A stretch of DNA of 64,000 nt from Methanococcoides methylutens (GCF_000765475.1 NZ_JRHO01000005.1:102460-166459), one strand, 5' to 3'; positions 17,521-26,160 are shown, counted from the stretch's first letter. Made by a program: numbers and translations. The notes: generated by a model not told the origin, from the letters alone.

Positions 17521-17743
17521 ATTCAAATAGATGCAAAGTTGTTGATGTTTTCCCATGGAGATTACCAAAACCAGGATCACATCCAGTTGACAAAAGTCCG
17601 TTAGCTCCTACTCTTATATTCTACATTTTTTAAGCAAATGCGCTATTGGTTCAACATCTATATTCACACAGTTAACATATTTATCCGATGTATTCATATA
17701 CACCCAATTAAAATATATTGTCAATGTTGGGGAGTTGTAATAG
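17521..17743 (+). promoter_or_regulatory. Promoter region of the beta-helix surface protein
   Basis: Gene-free AT-rich stretch. A TATA-like AATTAAAATATATTG near 17706-17720 and the GGGGAG ribosome-binding site about 9 nt before the ATG at 17744 suggest a short leader. Nothing else clear. Confidence 0.35.
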
Positions 17744-19177
17744 ATGCAAATAAAATCATACCGTATATTTTGCATTGCAATGGTAATTGGTTTTTTGACT
17801 ATGGTCACAGGTAGTGCGGTGGCAGATACGATTATTGTCGGCGATAGTGGGATTGCAGATTATACTACCATACAAGCAGCCATCGACGCTGCAAACAATG
17901 GTGATACTATCCTTGTTAATCCTGGGAAGTATTCAGAAAACGTTGATGTAGATAAGGAGTTAACAATAATAGCAGAATCTGGAAATCCAGATGATACGAC
18001 TGTTCAAGCCGTAAACCCAGATGATCCTGTATTTCATGTAACTGTAAATAACGTGACAATCAGCGGATTTAATGTGACAGGTGCTAATGGCACTGAAAAA
18101 AACAGTCCTGCCTATGGAATATATCTTGAGGGTGCTCCTCAATTTGTTATCGCTAATGATGGCGAAGTCCAGAGTTGTATCATTACTAACAATAGATTGT
18201 TCAACAATAGCATAGGTGTCTGTTTGGAGGACTCCAGCAACAATATACTGAGTAATAATACTGCATCAGGCAACGATTTTGCCATTTTTTTGTCGAGTTC
18301 CAACAACAGTGAACTGAGCAATAATGATGTGGTGAACAACTATGGTGGCATTGCTATGCTTGGAGGCTCTAATAACACATTTAACAATAACAACATTTCG
18401 AACAACAGTTATGGTATTGTTTTGGTCATTTATAGCAACAACAATACGTTTATCAATAACAGAGCTTCGGACAACGAATATGGTATCTACATTAGAGAAG
18501 CCTCAAATCTCACGCTTATAAATAACACTGCAAGCTTCAACAAACGTGACGGTATCTACCTTGATCGTTCCTATTACAATGTGCTGGAAGGCAACACAGC
18601 AAATTCAAACGGAGAACATGGAATCTATCTTAATGATTTTTCCTGGGGCAATTATCTGGGAAACAACACTGCTTCGAATAATGAGCATGGCATCCTGTTG
18701 TATTATTACAGCGACCATAACTCATTGATCAATAATACTGTAAATTCGAACGAACAATATGGTATCTATCTGAATGAAACCAGTAACAACAGTATCGAGG
18801 GAAACACTGCAAACTCGAACAAAGTGCATGGGATATACCTGAAGTCTTCCACATTTAACATCATCATTAATAATACTGCAAACTTGAATGGCTATCACGG
18901 CATCAATCTCAATCAATCCAATAATAAAAGAGTGAATACCAATGTCGTAACACACGATTTCAAATATTGCAAGTTCCTTGAAGATTCCAGTAACAATAAC
19001 ACTGTGAGTGGAAATTATTTGATTGACAATGGCAAAGGTCTCGTTGCAAATGTTTCTGAAAATAACATTGGTATCAACTATATCAACGATAGGGGAATTG
19101 CTGAAATGCCTTTCATCAGTTCCGTGTTGACCTTGATCATGTTGGGAATTGCATTTATGATTATGAGAAGAGAATGA
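17744..19177 (+). CDS. Exported parallel beta-helix (NosD/PbH1-type) surface protein
   Basis: A 477-residue exported protein. After a signal peptide (residues 1-27, cut near AVA/DT) comes ADYTTIQAAIDAANNGDTILV, the usual entry to archaeal NosD-like right-handed beta-helix proteins. About 250 residues of 22-24-residue repeats follow, of the form NNTASNNEHGIYL. Dozens of N-x-S/T sequons occur. The C terminus GIAEMPFISSVLTLIMLGIAFMIMRRE is one membrane span with a basic end, possibly a variant archaeosortase-type sorting signal. Such proteins bind or cleave polysaccharide or act in the cell surface; the exact role is unknown. AT-rich composition and Asn-rich coding fit the surrounding accessory segment. 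Confidence 0.82.
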   Translation: MQIKSYRIFCIAMVIGFLTMVTGSAVADTIIVGDSGIADYTTIQAAIDAANNGDTILVNPGKYSENVDVDKELTIIAESGNPDDTTVQAVNPDDPVFHVTVNNVTISGFNVTGANGTEKNSPAYGIYLEGAPQFVIANDGEVQSCIITNNRLFNNSIGVCLEDSSNNILSNNTASGNDFAIFLSSSNNSELSNNDVVNNYGGIAMLGGSNNTFNNNNISNNSYGIVLVIYSNNNTFINNRASDNEYGIYIREASNLTLINNTASFNKRDGIYLDRSYYNVLEGNTANSNGEHGIYLNDFSWGNYLGNNTASNNEHGILLYYYSDHNSLINNTVNSNEQYGIYLNETSNNSIEGNTANSNKVHGIYLKSSTFNIIINNTANLNGYHGINLNQSNNKRVNTNVVTHDFKYCKFLEDSSNNNTVSGNYLIDNGKGLVANVSENNIGINYINDRGIAEMPFISSVLTLIMLGIAFMIMRRE

Positions 19178-19250
19178 GATGTGTCGGGCTTAATTAAAAA
19201 ACTGTTGAGAGGGTGACAGTTAAAACAAGGGAGATTGGCGTTTTTACTTT

Positions 19251-19304
19251 TTGACCGAAAATTTATGTTGTTGTCCGATAAATACCCTATTTTTCGGACA
19301 AAGC
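19251..19304 (+). repeat. GTCCGA element cluster 2 with hairpin
   Basis: GACCGA at 19253 and GTCCGA at 19273 (20 bp apart), closed by an inverted TCGGAC at 19294. The inverted pair TTGTCCGA/TCGGACAA, with an inner AAATA/TATTT pairing around CCC, forms a long near-perfect hairpin. It lies just after the beta-helix gene and before the convergent zinc-ribbon gene. Confidence 0.75.
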
Positions 19305-19354
19305 AGATTTGACGTTGAGTTATGTGCTTTAGTAGTGGTTGTTGAACATAAATA

Positions 19355-19846
19355 TTATTGGTGACCGAGAGCCTGTAAGAGTCTATCTATTACATCAGGA
19401 TCCATTTGCTTCAGAGATTCACCGTCATTGACAACCTTGTGAGTGAACTCTTCAATGTCTGATTCAGAGAGTATATCAGGTTCTTTTTCCTTCTGTTTAT
19501 CGACTAACTGCTGGGCTTTTGTTTCATGATATTCCTGGACTGCGTCATACAGTTCATCATCAATTTTACCGATCAATGAAATAACCGCATCATACCGTGT
19601 TTCTATCGATTGGTCAAACAATTTATGCATCATTACGGCTTTGGCTTCCAGTTCAATTTTGTTTTGCACATTTTCTTTTTCATCGTTTCGTGGCCTGTTC
19701 CAGTAGGACGATTTACATTTGGGACATACACGCGGTTCTTTGGGAGATGAGGATTTCCACTCATAGTTACATCGATAACAGTGATTGCCCTTTATCCAGA
19801 CATTATATCCTTCTTCACTTAATTTTATGAAGTCAATGTTGCTCAT
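19355..19846 (-). CDS. Zinc-ribbon protein of unknown function
   Basis: A 163-residue protein that I do not recognise. The N-terminal 55 residues form a zinc ribbon: CYRCNYEW at about 23-30 and CPKCKSSYW at about 41-49, giving two CxxC knuckles. The rest is acidic and helical with charged heptad-like stretches (EYHETKAQQLVDKQKEKEPD) and ends MDPDVIDRLLQALGHQ. Soluble and probably nucleic-acid or protein binding. It is convergent with the beta-helix gene and lies between two element clusters, next to a transposase, so it may belong to the accessory segment. Confidence 0.6.
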   Translation of the reverse strand: MSNIDFIKLSEEGYNVWIKGNHCYRCNYEWKSSSPKEPRVCPKCKSSYWNRPRNDEKENVQNKIELEAKAVMMHKLFDQSIETRYDAVISLIGKIDDELYDAVQEYHETKAQQLVDKQKEKEPDILSESDIEEFTHKVVNDGESLKQMDPDVIDRLLQALGHQ

Positions 19847-19960
19847 ACTACTATGTTCATTTTAAGGATATATACCATTTACGGATATATTATTTTTCAA
19901 ATCCGTGTTTAGATTGCGATTTTACCCAATTACATGTCAGAATGTTTTGAAAAGTAAACC

Positions 19961-20046
19961 TTATATTTGAGTACGTACTACCAATAACTATGCCTGATAG
20001 TAATATATTATTAGGTATAGTCGATTTATCGATGATTATTTAGGAG
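19961..20046 (+). promoter_or_regulatory. Promoter, 5' hairpin and RBS of the transposase mRNA
   Basis: TTATATTT at 19961-19968 is a TATA-like box. About 25 nt downstream, at the expected transcript start, an imperfect inverted repeat spans 19988-20020; its left arm CTATGCCTGATAG pairs fully with the right arm if G-U pairs are allowed. The short palindrome TCGATTTATCGA follows (20021-20032), then TAGGAG (20041-20046) before the ATG at 20053. A transcript that begins with a hairpin could restrain transposase expression; inference only. Confidence 0.4.
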
Positions 20047-20052
20047 ATAAAT

Positions 20053-21606
20053 ATGATGGATGAAAAACATTCAAAAAAGAATACAATTAAACATGAACAA
20101 GGTAAACTAAAACCAATCCCAAAGTAGAAAAGTTCGAGTGGAACTGAATGTGATAACGATATCGCAATTGATCCATTGGAATCTATAAAAAGCAATCTTG
20201 GGGAGATTGTGGAAGAGTGCATGGAACATTTCATGGAAATCGGTTCACAATACCCACAAGAACTCATTGAAAATAATGAAATGATTAACGGTCATCAAAA
20301 TGCTGCCTCCAGAAAAAGATCTATTGACCAAAGAAGAAAAATGAAAGGATTGTTACTTGCAAAAAAGAAGAATGTAAGTGAAACAAAGTCTGGTTGGATA
20401 GTAAAAGGCAGCCATGGGTCCAAGCATTTAGTTACCATCAATTCTGAAGGGCACTATTCATGTAGCTGTGAAGATTTTCGAAATAGCAATTACGTATGTA
20501 AACACATACATGCAGTAAGAGCAGTAGAAAGTGGAATTATTCTCCCATCTATATCAACATTGGAAAAACAATTGAATAGCCTGCGTCCACACATAAAGGA
20601 GTGCACACAAAACTGGTCTGCGTACACCAATGCACAGAGTTCCGAAGAAAGACTGCTTTTTGAAATCTTGAAAAACATATGTTCAATGATCATAGAACCC
20701 ACTGAGAAAAAACGTGGAAGACCAACCATCCCAATTCAGGATGCTATTATTGCAATGGTATGTAAGGTATATAGTATGAAATCGGGGAGACGTGCGGAAC
20801 ATGATATTGAAATTGCATATGAAAAAGGATACATAAGTCGGAAACTGCGTCATACTACAGTATCAGATTATATGATAAAGCCCGAGATGACATCAATATT
20901 AACAGCATTGATTGAACTCGTGAGTACACCATTTATCAACATTGAAACAACATTTGCAATGGATTCATCAGGATTTTCCACAAAAAAACACGAGCCTTGG
21001 AAACAATTTAAGTATGGAATAGAAACCAAGAAACGAAAATGGTTGAAAGCTCATATAAATGTCGGCGTTAAGACAAATATCATAGCAGCAGTAGCCATAA
21101 CTGATAGTAATGAAACAGACCAGAATAAATTTGAACAACTATTCACTGCCACTTTAGAAAATTTCCATGTTGATGAACAAATGGCAGATGGTGCATACTG
21201 TACTCGAGACATCTTTGAAGCAATTGATGGAAGTGGAGCCAAACCTTTCATCCCGTTCTCAGATCATTCAACAGGTAACCCCAAGGGTGTCTGGGTATGG
21301 ACAGAGATGTATGAGCTTTTCCAGCAAAACAAAATAGAGTTTCTCAAGCATTATCACAAAAGGAACAACGTAGAAACCACATTTCATATGCTAAAATCTA
21401 AATTTGGTGAAACACTAAAAAGCACATCTGAAAGTGGACAGGTCAACGAAATTCTCTGTAAGATCCTTTGTCACAATATCTGTGTGTTCATTCACGAACT
21501 CTATGAATTAAATGTGTCAATTGATGATCTGTTCGAAAAAAAGCAGAGTATGCCATTCATGCATGTTGTTAATAATAAGGGAATACATGTGAGCTATTCT
21601 CACTAA
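20053..21606 (+). CDS. SWIM-finger DDE transposase with in-frame amber codon (possible pyrrolysine at residue 25)
   Basis: Transposase of about 517 codons. The ATG at 20053 has GGAG 6 nt upstream and opens a Lys-rich N terminus that meets TAG at 20125-20127 (codon 25), then continues in frame to the end. Without readthrough, only a weak TTG (20176) or later ATG could start the protein. A SWIM zinc finger (CSCEDFRNSNYVCKHIH) lies near residue 138. The DDE catalytic core is visible as MDSSGF, MADGAY and RNNVETTF. Methanosarcinaceae decode TAG as pyrrolysine, and I recall pyrrolysine-containing transposases having been proposed in methanogens; either that or a 5' nonsense mutation applies. No terminal inverted repeats found by eye. 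A strong hairpin follows the stop. Confidence 0.8.
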
Positions 21607-21618
21607 CATTATTTCTTG

Positions 21619-21647
21619 AAATGAATCACGCTGAAGGTGATTCATTT
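21619..21647 (+). terminator. Terminator after the transposase
   Basis: Perfect 11-bp stem AAATGAATCAC/GTGATTCATTT with a 7-base loop, 12 nt after the transposase stop, followed by AATTCGCTTTTTAATTT. Probable terminator and perhaps part of the insertion-sequence right end. Confidence 0.6.
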
Positions 21648-21761
21648 AATTCGCTTTTTAATTTGAATTTGGATTAACAACAAGCATTACGTCATGCGAA
21701 CCTACCATTTTTCCTAAGAGCTATAGCCAAAAACATAGGGCAAATATTGGTATTTCTTAGC

Positions 21762-21870
21762 TTGTCCGAAAATTCGGGTTGTTGTCCGAAAAATCGATTT
21801 GTCCGATAATTCACATTTTTGTCCGAAAAATCGTATTTTTGACCGATAAATACACGATTTTTGGTCAAAG
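21762..21870 (+). repeat. GTCCGA element cluster 3 with compensated hairpin
   Basis: Cores at 21764, 21784, 21801, 21821 (GTCCGA) and 21841 (GACCGA): spacing 20, 17, 20, 20 bp. The closing inverted copy reads GGTCAA, matching the changed last unit TTGACC. Elsewhere the pair is TTGTCC/GGACAA, so the two arms changed together. The cluster lies directly upstream of the serpin promoter. Confidence 0.75.
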
Positions 21871-21888
21871 CGAAAAGCATCATAAAAA

Positions 21889-21917
21889 CTTTATACCCGT
21901 AACATTTACTAAATATT
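21889..21917 (+). promoter_or_regulatory. Serpin promoter, probably leaderless
   Basis: CTTTATACC around 21889-21897 is a plausible TATA box whose centre lies about 24 nt before the serpin ATG at 21918. No Shine-Dalgarno sequence precedes the ATG. This geometry predicts a leaderless or almost leaderless mRNA. Confidence 0.4.
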
Positions 21918-23198
21918 ATGGGAACGCTAAAAATTACAATATTAGTTTCATTATGCATAATTTCATCGCTTTTTCTAGGTTGTGTTGAAGATTCAACTGT
22001 AAGTACAAATGCTACATTAAATACAGAATCAGTCGATGATTATGATATTGCAGCTGCAAACAATGCTTTTGCTTTTGATATGTATTCAATGATTAAGAAT
22101 GAAGATGAAAATATCTTCTTTTCACCATACAGCATCTTCACCGCGATGGCTATTTGCTATGATGGTGCTGAAGGTTCCACAAAAGAGCAAATCTCAAATG
22201 TGTTTTACTATCCTCTCAGCAAACCTGTTCTCGAAATAAGTTCAAAAGAGATGATAGATACAATCAATTCTGACAATGATAACTATGATCTTAATACGGC
22301 AAATGCTCTCTGGATACGAAAGAATTATCCTTTAAATAAACAGTTTGAATATAACTTGAATGCCTATTATGATGGAAAAGTAACAAATGTAGATTTTAGC
22401 AATGAACCAGAAAAGTCTAAAGACACCATCAATGAATGGGTTTCAACAAACACCAATGGCAAGATCGAGGACATAATTTCGGATGAAATGATAGATCCCC
22501 ACAACACAGCCATGATCATTACAAATGCAATTTACTTTAAAGGAAAATGGGTCAATGAGTTTGACGTAGGCGATACCCACAAGGAACTATTCTATAAGTC
22601 ATCTTCAGACAAAGAAGGAACTCTCATAGATATGATGTATGCAAGGTAGTATTTTAATTACAGTGAAAACGACGATGCAAAAATAGTAGAACTGCCTTAC
22701 AAGGGTAAAGATCTATGTATGTATATTGTTCTTCCTAAAGAGAATAATATTGGAGATTTTGAAAACAGATTTGTGCTTTCTGATTATAATAAACTCAAGT
22801 CAACTATAGATTTCGAAAAGGATGTAAGGATCTGGTTACCCAAATTCAAATTTGATACAAAAACTGAATTATCAAATACACTGAGAGATATGGGAATGGC
22901 AGAAGCTTTTACGGACAACGCAAATTTCTCAAGTATTTATGATAGCCAGAAGGTGTCAGATGATTACGGTTTGTCCATAGATGATGTGGTTCATCAGACA
23001 TTTATCGAAGTGAATGAAAAGGGCACTGAGGCAGGAGCAGCGACTGCTATTGAAGCAGTTGACAGTGCACATATGCCAGGACAAATAATGGAATTCAAGG
23101 CCGATCATCCTTTCATGTTCTTTATTGAAGATAAGAGAACAGGATGTATCCTCTTCATGGGAAAAGTCGAGAATCCTGAATATGAGGAAATGTCATAA
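21918..23198 (+). CDS. Lipoprotein serpin with in-frame amber codon (possible pyrrolysine at residue 244)
   Basis: Serine protease inhibitor of 426 codons. The N terminus is a signal peptide with lipobox LFLGC, so it is probably a lipid-anchored extracellular protein. The fold runs from DMYSMI and FFSPYSIFTAMAICYDGAEG through MIITNAIYFKGKW to DHPFMFFIEDKRTGCILFMGKV. The inhibitory hinge EKGTEAGAATA is intact, with the scissile bond predicted near DS-AH. At 22647-22649 a TAG interrupts MMYAR-TAG-YFNY. Typical serpins read there as MM-x-Q-x-G-x-F-x-Y, so the TAG fills one normal column with no frame loss on either side. In a pyrrolysine-decoding host this is a candidate pyrrolysine serpin; otherwise it is a pseudogene with a single nonsense change. 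Confidence 0.85.
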
Positions 23199-23255
23199 TG
23201 ACATTTTCTCAATATAATTTTCATCTTCAGTCTAAGATCATCATTCCTTCACTAA

Positions 23256-23330
23256 TTGACCGAATAATACTGATTTTGTCCGAATATTCATGATTCTGTC
23301 CGATAAATACCCTCTTTTTCGGACAAAGCG
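23256..23330 (+). repeat. GTCCGA element cluster 4 with hairpin
   Basis: GACCGA at 23258 and GTCCGA at 23278 and 23298 (20-bp steps), closed by an inverted TCGGAC at 23319, 21 bp after the last core, the same geometry as clusters 2 and 3. It lies about 60 bp downstream of the serpin stop, at the right end of the accessory segment. Confidence 0.75.
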
Positions 23331-23493
23331 CATTTTTTCAGCTTCTAACCATAATTGACATGGAAAACTCTTCTGTTATTATGCCTGGTTATTTGATATT
23401 TTTAACAGGTGGATGAAAAACGCAGAATACTTTCACCCCGCTTGGCAGTCCTTAATATATTCAGAAGTAATACTGGTAATTGAGGTGAAATAT

Positions 23494-23574
23494 ATGGATG
23501 ATTTCTTTACAGAATTAGTAAACAGGGCAAGATACTATGAACAATTCGAAGAATTCGTAAGAGCACACAAATGA
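23494..23574 (+). CDS. 26-aa small ORF of unknown function
   Basis: Short but well equipped: a GAGGTG ribosome-binding site 8 nt before the ATG, a TATA-like TTAATATAT at 23451-23459, and a terminator-like structure after the stop. The peptide MDDFFTELVNRARYYEQFEE and its short basic tail would form an amphipathic helix. I do not recognise it. It could be a regulatory micropeptide, a leader peptide, or part of a dual-function RNA with the downstream hairpin. Confidence 0.5.
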   Translation: MDDFFTELVNRARYYEQFEEFVRAHK

Positions 23575-23589
23575 GCTCGTTTAAGTACT

Positions 23590-23646
23590 GGCCGTAGTTC
23601 CTCCATCCCGTCAGGATTGTTTACTTTCGCTGCGGCCCTCTTTTTT
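23590..23646 (+). terminator. Structured terminator or small-RNA 3' end
   Basis: GGCCGTAG (23590-23597) pairs with CTGCGGCC (23630-23637), with one G-U pair, enclosing a smaller stem ATCC/GGAT (23605-23617), and is followed by CTCTTTTTT. This is a terminator for the small ORF at 23494, or the 3' end of a small structured RNA covering both. Confidence 0.5.
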
Positions 23647-23712
23647 AAATTGTTTTTCTGTTGAATAATTCCTGTTTACTTCTGTTTTGATGTATCCGAA
23701 TGTGTTCGGTGA

Positions 23713-24561
23713 TCAATATTGACTTTTACTCGTTTTACGAACCTTATTAAGGAAACGTGTTGTACGATGTTTTTGCTTCATTTTTTGTTCAGCCAGACGT
23801 GACTGGTATGTGCGAATTGAACGTAAGAAGTCGATCTTGCGGAACTCCGGCCAGAATGGTGCACAGAAGTATGCGGCGCATTCGTTCCCGTTGGCCTGCC
23901 ACGGAAGGAAATTTGAGATCCTTTCATTTCCTCCTGTGCGTATTATAAGGTCAACGTTAGATACAGCTGCTCCTTCTGCAGGATAGAAATGATCGCCAAT
24001 TGTGTTCTCGTCAATATCTTCCAGTGATAACTGGTTCTTCAGTACCTTATCTGCCATTTTCCTGACAGCCTGTACGATATCCTGTCTTCCGCCATAAGCG
24101 AGTGCAACGTTCAGGTTGAATTTGTCATAATCCTTTGTCGCCTTTTCGATTCTTTCAGCTGATTCCTGAAGATCCTCCGGTAGGAGGGTGCGTTCTCCTA
24201 TCACTCGCACTCTGATCTTTTTTTCATGTGTCCGTTCGCTCTCTCGCATATGGTCAAACTTCTTTCCTATAAGCTCAAAGAGTTGAACAGTTTCATCGGT
24301 GGAACGATTGAAGTTCTCCGTAGAAAATGCATAAATAGTAAGTTCCTTAACACCGATCTCGTATGACCATTCTATAACCTGCTCGGTTATATCGGCTCCT
24401 CTTGTGTGCCCGTAATTTGTCTTTTTCCCAAGTTTGTTAGCAAACCTGCGATTTCCGTCCATTATTATGGCTATATGTTCGGGAACATGTCCACTCTTAA
24501 CGTCTTTTGAAAGGGACTTTTCATATGTGCTATAGAAAAGGTTCAGTATGGATCTCATCAT
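23713..24561 (-). CDS. uppS: Cis-prenyltransferase (polyprenyl diphosphate synthase)
   Basis: Builds long cis-polyprenyl diphosphates by adding isopentenyl units; in archaea the product feeds dolichol-type lipid carriers for protein glycosylation. The 282-residue protein has the catalytic segment [24 protein letters not shown], the [10 protein letters not shown] block and the C-terminal [19 protein letters not shown] with conserved Arg residues. The start at ATG 24561 has GGTGG 7 nt upstream. The DUF2551 gene precedes it on the same strand by about 55 nt. The glycan-carrier role suits the many sequon-rich surface proteins in the window. Confidence 0.92.
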   Translation of the reverse strand: MMRSILNLFYSTYEKSLSKDVKSGHVPEHIAIIMDGNRRFANKLGKKTNYGHTRGADITEQVIEWSYEIGVKELTIYAFSTENFNRSTDETVQLFELIGKKFDHMRESERTHEKKIRVRVIGERTLLPEDLQESAERIEKATKDYDKFNLNVALAYGGRQDIVQAVRKMADKVLKNQLSLEDIDENTIGDHFYPAEGAAVSNVDLIIRTGGNERISNFLPWQANGNECAAYFCAPFWPEFRKIDFLRSIRTYQSRLAEQKMKQKHRTTRFLNKVRKTSKSQY

Positions 24562-24615
24562 GAAGATTCCACCCAATGAACTAGTAAAAAAGATTGGTTA
24601 ACATCCTGTAGATGT

Positions 24616-24927
24616 TTAATAGTTGTCAAGAACCGCTTTAACTATAGGTTTATAGTCTTCTTTCAGCAGGTATATATTATGGTCACCGGTAACATCTATA
24701 CTGAGTATGCCAAGTCGTGTGTTCATGAGACCAACCATTGCTGAAACGCCTCTGTAACTCACATCAAATTTTTTCTCATTAAGATGTTTGTAGACATCGC
24801 CTGTAGTGAAGGTTCCTCCTTCCAGGAAGAGTTTCAAAACATCTTCACGTATACCTGTATCGTCGCGGCCTAAATATTTAATAAGCCTTGCTTTAACCCG
24901 GTCTTCAATAGTCTCCAGCACAAACAC
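24616..24927 (-). CDS. DUF2551 winged-helix-like protein
   Basis: A 103-residue protein matching the methanogen family DUF2551: IEDRVKARLIKYLGRDDTGIREDVLKLFL, then FDVSYRGVSAMVGLMNTRLGIL and GDHNIYLLKEDY. The helix arrangement suggests a small winged-helix DNA-binding protein, possibly a regulator, but no target is known. Same strand as and just upstream of the cis-prenyltransferase. Confidence 0.8.
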   Translation of the reverse strand: MFVLETIEDRVKARLIKYLGRDDTGIREDVLKLFLEGGTFTTGDVYKHLNEKKFDVSYRGVSAMVGLMNTRLGILSIDVTGDHNIYLLKEDYKPIVKAVLDNY

Positions 24928-25033
24928 CTCATTTACATCTATGTAATTTCTATTTATAAACTTATGCTAATTTATTTGTTTTATGATACAGAACGCGTTT
25001 CCACTACAACATTAATCCTTATAAATGTTGGTA

Positions 25034-26092
25034 TCAGAGTGGGATCACCTCAACGACCAGTCCGTTCTCAAAAGGGTATCTCTCAATGATCGATGGGACA
25101 AATCCTTCATCTTTTAATTCTTCTGCCATATCCTCGATGAGCCACCAGGGCAACTCTATAGTTTTTTCCTTTATTTCGAACATGTCGTCAGATAGTTCGA
25201 ACTGATGTAATACCTTGACCATCCTGTCCGTTTCGGCACCTTCAATGGATCCATATACAATGGTTCCTTCTTCCGTTATCTCATCGATCTGGCGTGCTGT
25301 CTTTCTGGCTATCCTGAGCAGACGCTCACGAAGCTGCCCTGCATCCTTGTATCTTGACGAACAAAAATGTATCTTTGGAACATTGTCTGCAAGTTCGATC
25401 GCATATGCTTCCGATCCTTCCACGGCGTTGCTCATGTCGTTCTTAAGCAGGAATTTCCTCTCTTTCATAGCAATTGCATTTGTATCTGCGAATTCGAGTT
25501 CATTGAGGTTCAGGAAACAACCTGTATCTATGACAACATCCCTTACATCGTTCACTCCTTCTATGGAGGGAATTTCCATGCCCGCTTCCATGCCAAGTTC
25601 AATGGAATTTTTTATTGCAAGTTCAAATTCAGACCCTTTGAGTTTCTTCCATGATTGTTGTGGGGGATGGAACCTGATCTCATCGAGTCCTGCTTCGGCG
25701 AGGGATTTCAGTAGATTTCTGTCAGGGGCGATTGAAGTGTACAGATGTATGTGATGGTCTTTACCAAACTGTTCTTTCAGAAGTTTGATGTAATGCAGGA
25801 CAAGGTCCGATCTTATAAGTGGCTCTCCACCTGTAATGCCTGTTCCCAAAGCATCCATCTGGAGCACTTCCTTGATAACATCCTCGTCACTTTTCACCAG
25901 ACGTTCATTGGCATATGTCACATCCTTCTTTCGTTCCTCTGAAAGTGGACAATAGAAACAGCCTCTGCCGCATATACCGGTGATGAAAAGCACCATCTTG
26001 GCACCTTGCTGGCATAGTTTACAGCCTTCTGTGAGATAATTGTAGAAAGACCCTTTATCCGTATGGATGATCTCTTTCATATTGTCGTTCAT
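25034..26092 (-). CDS. Radical SAM protein
   Basis: A 352-residue radical SAM enzyme. The cluster-binding motif is CGRGCFYCP (CxxxCxxC, about residues 42-49), followed by the GGEP-type SAM contact ITGGEPLI. A preceding CKLCQQGAK pair and later lone cysteines (around FCSSRYKDAGQLRER) could bind another metal. It belongs to the broad MoaA/activase-like archaeal group annotated as radical SAM protein; I cannot assign a substrate. It stands alone, with a small ferredoxin gene diverging 68 nt away that might supply electrons. Confidence 0.82.
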   Translation of the reverse strand: MNDNMKEIIHTDKGSFYNYLTEGCKLCQQGAKMVLFITGICGRGCFYCPLSEERKKDVTYANERLVKSDEDVIKEVLQMDALGTGITGGEPLIRSDLVLHYIKLLKEQFGKDHHIHLYTSIAPDRNLLKSLAEAGLDEIRFHPPQQSWKKLKGSEFELAIKNSIELGMEAGMEIPSIEGVNDVRDVVIDTGCFLNLNELEFADTNAIAMKERKFLLKNDMSNAVEGSEAYAIELADNVPKIHFCSSRYKDAGQLRERLLRIARKTARQIDEITEEGTIVYGSIEGAETDRMVKVLHQFELSDDMFEIKEKTIELPWWLIEDMAEELKDEGFVPSIIERYPFENGLVVEVIPL

Positions 26093-26160
26093 ATTTCCTC
26101 TTTGTATAAGTCTGATTTAGATGCAAAAGTGTATCTATTTTGTGATATTATTGTTTGAAG

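Noticed and set aside
20040..21660. Terminal inverted repeats of the insertion sequence
   Set aside because: I could not find a convincing matching pair at both ends by eye; the hairpins present are each local to one side.
22719..23198. Separate 159-aa serpin-like gene
   Set aside because: It is in the same frame as the upstream serpin part with only a TAG between, so it is the C-terminal portion of one gene.
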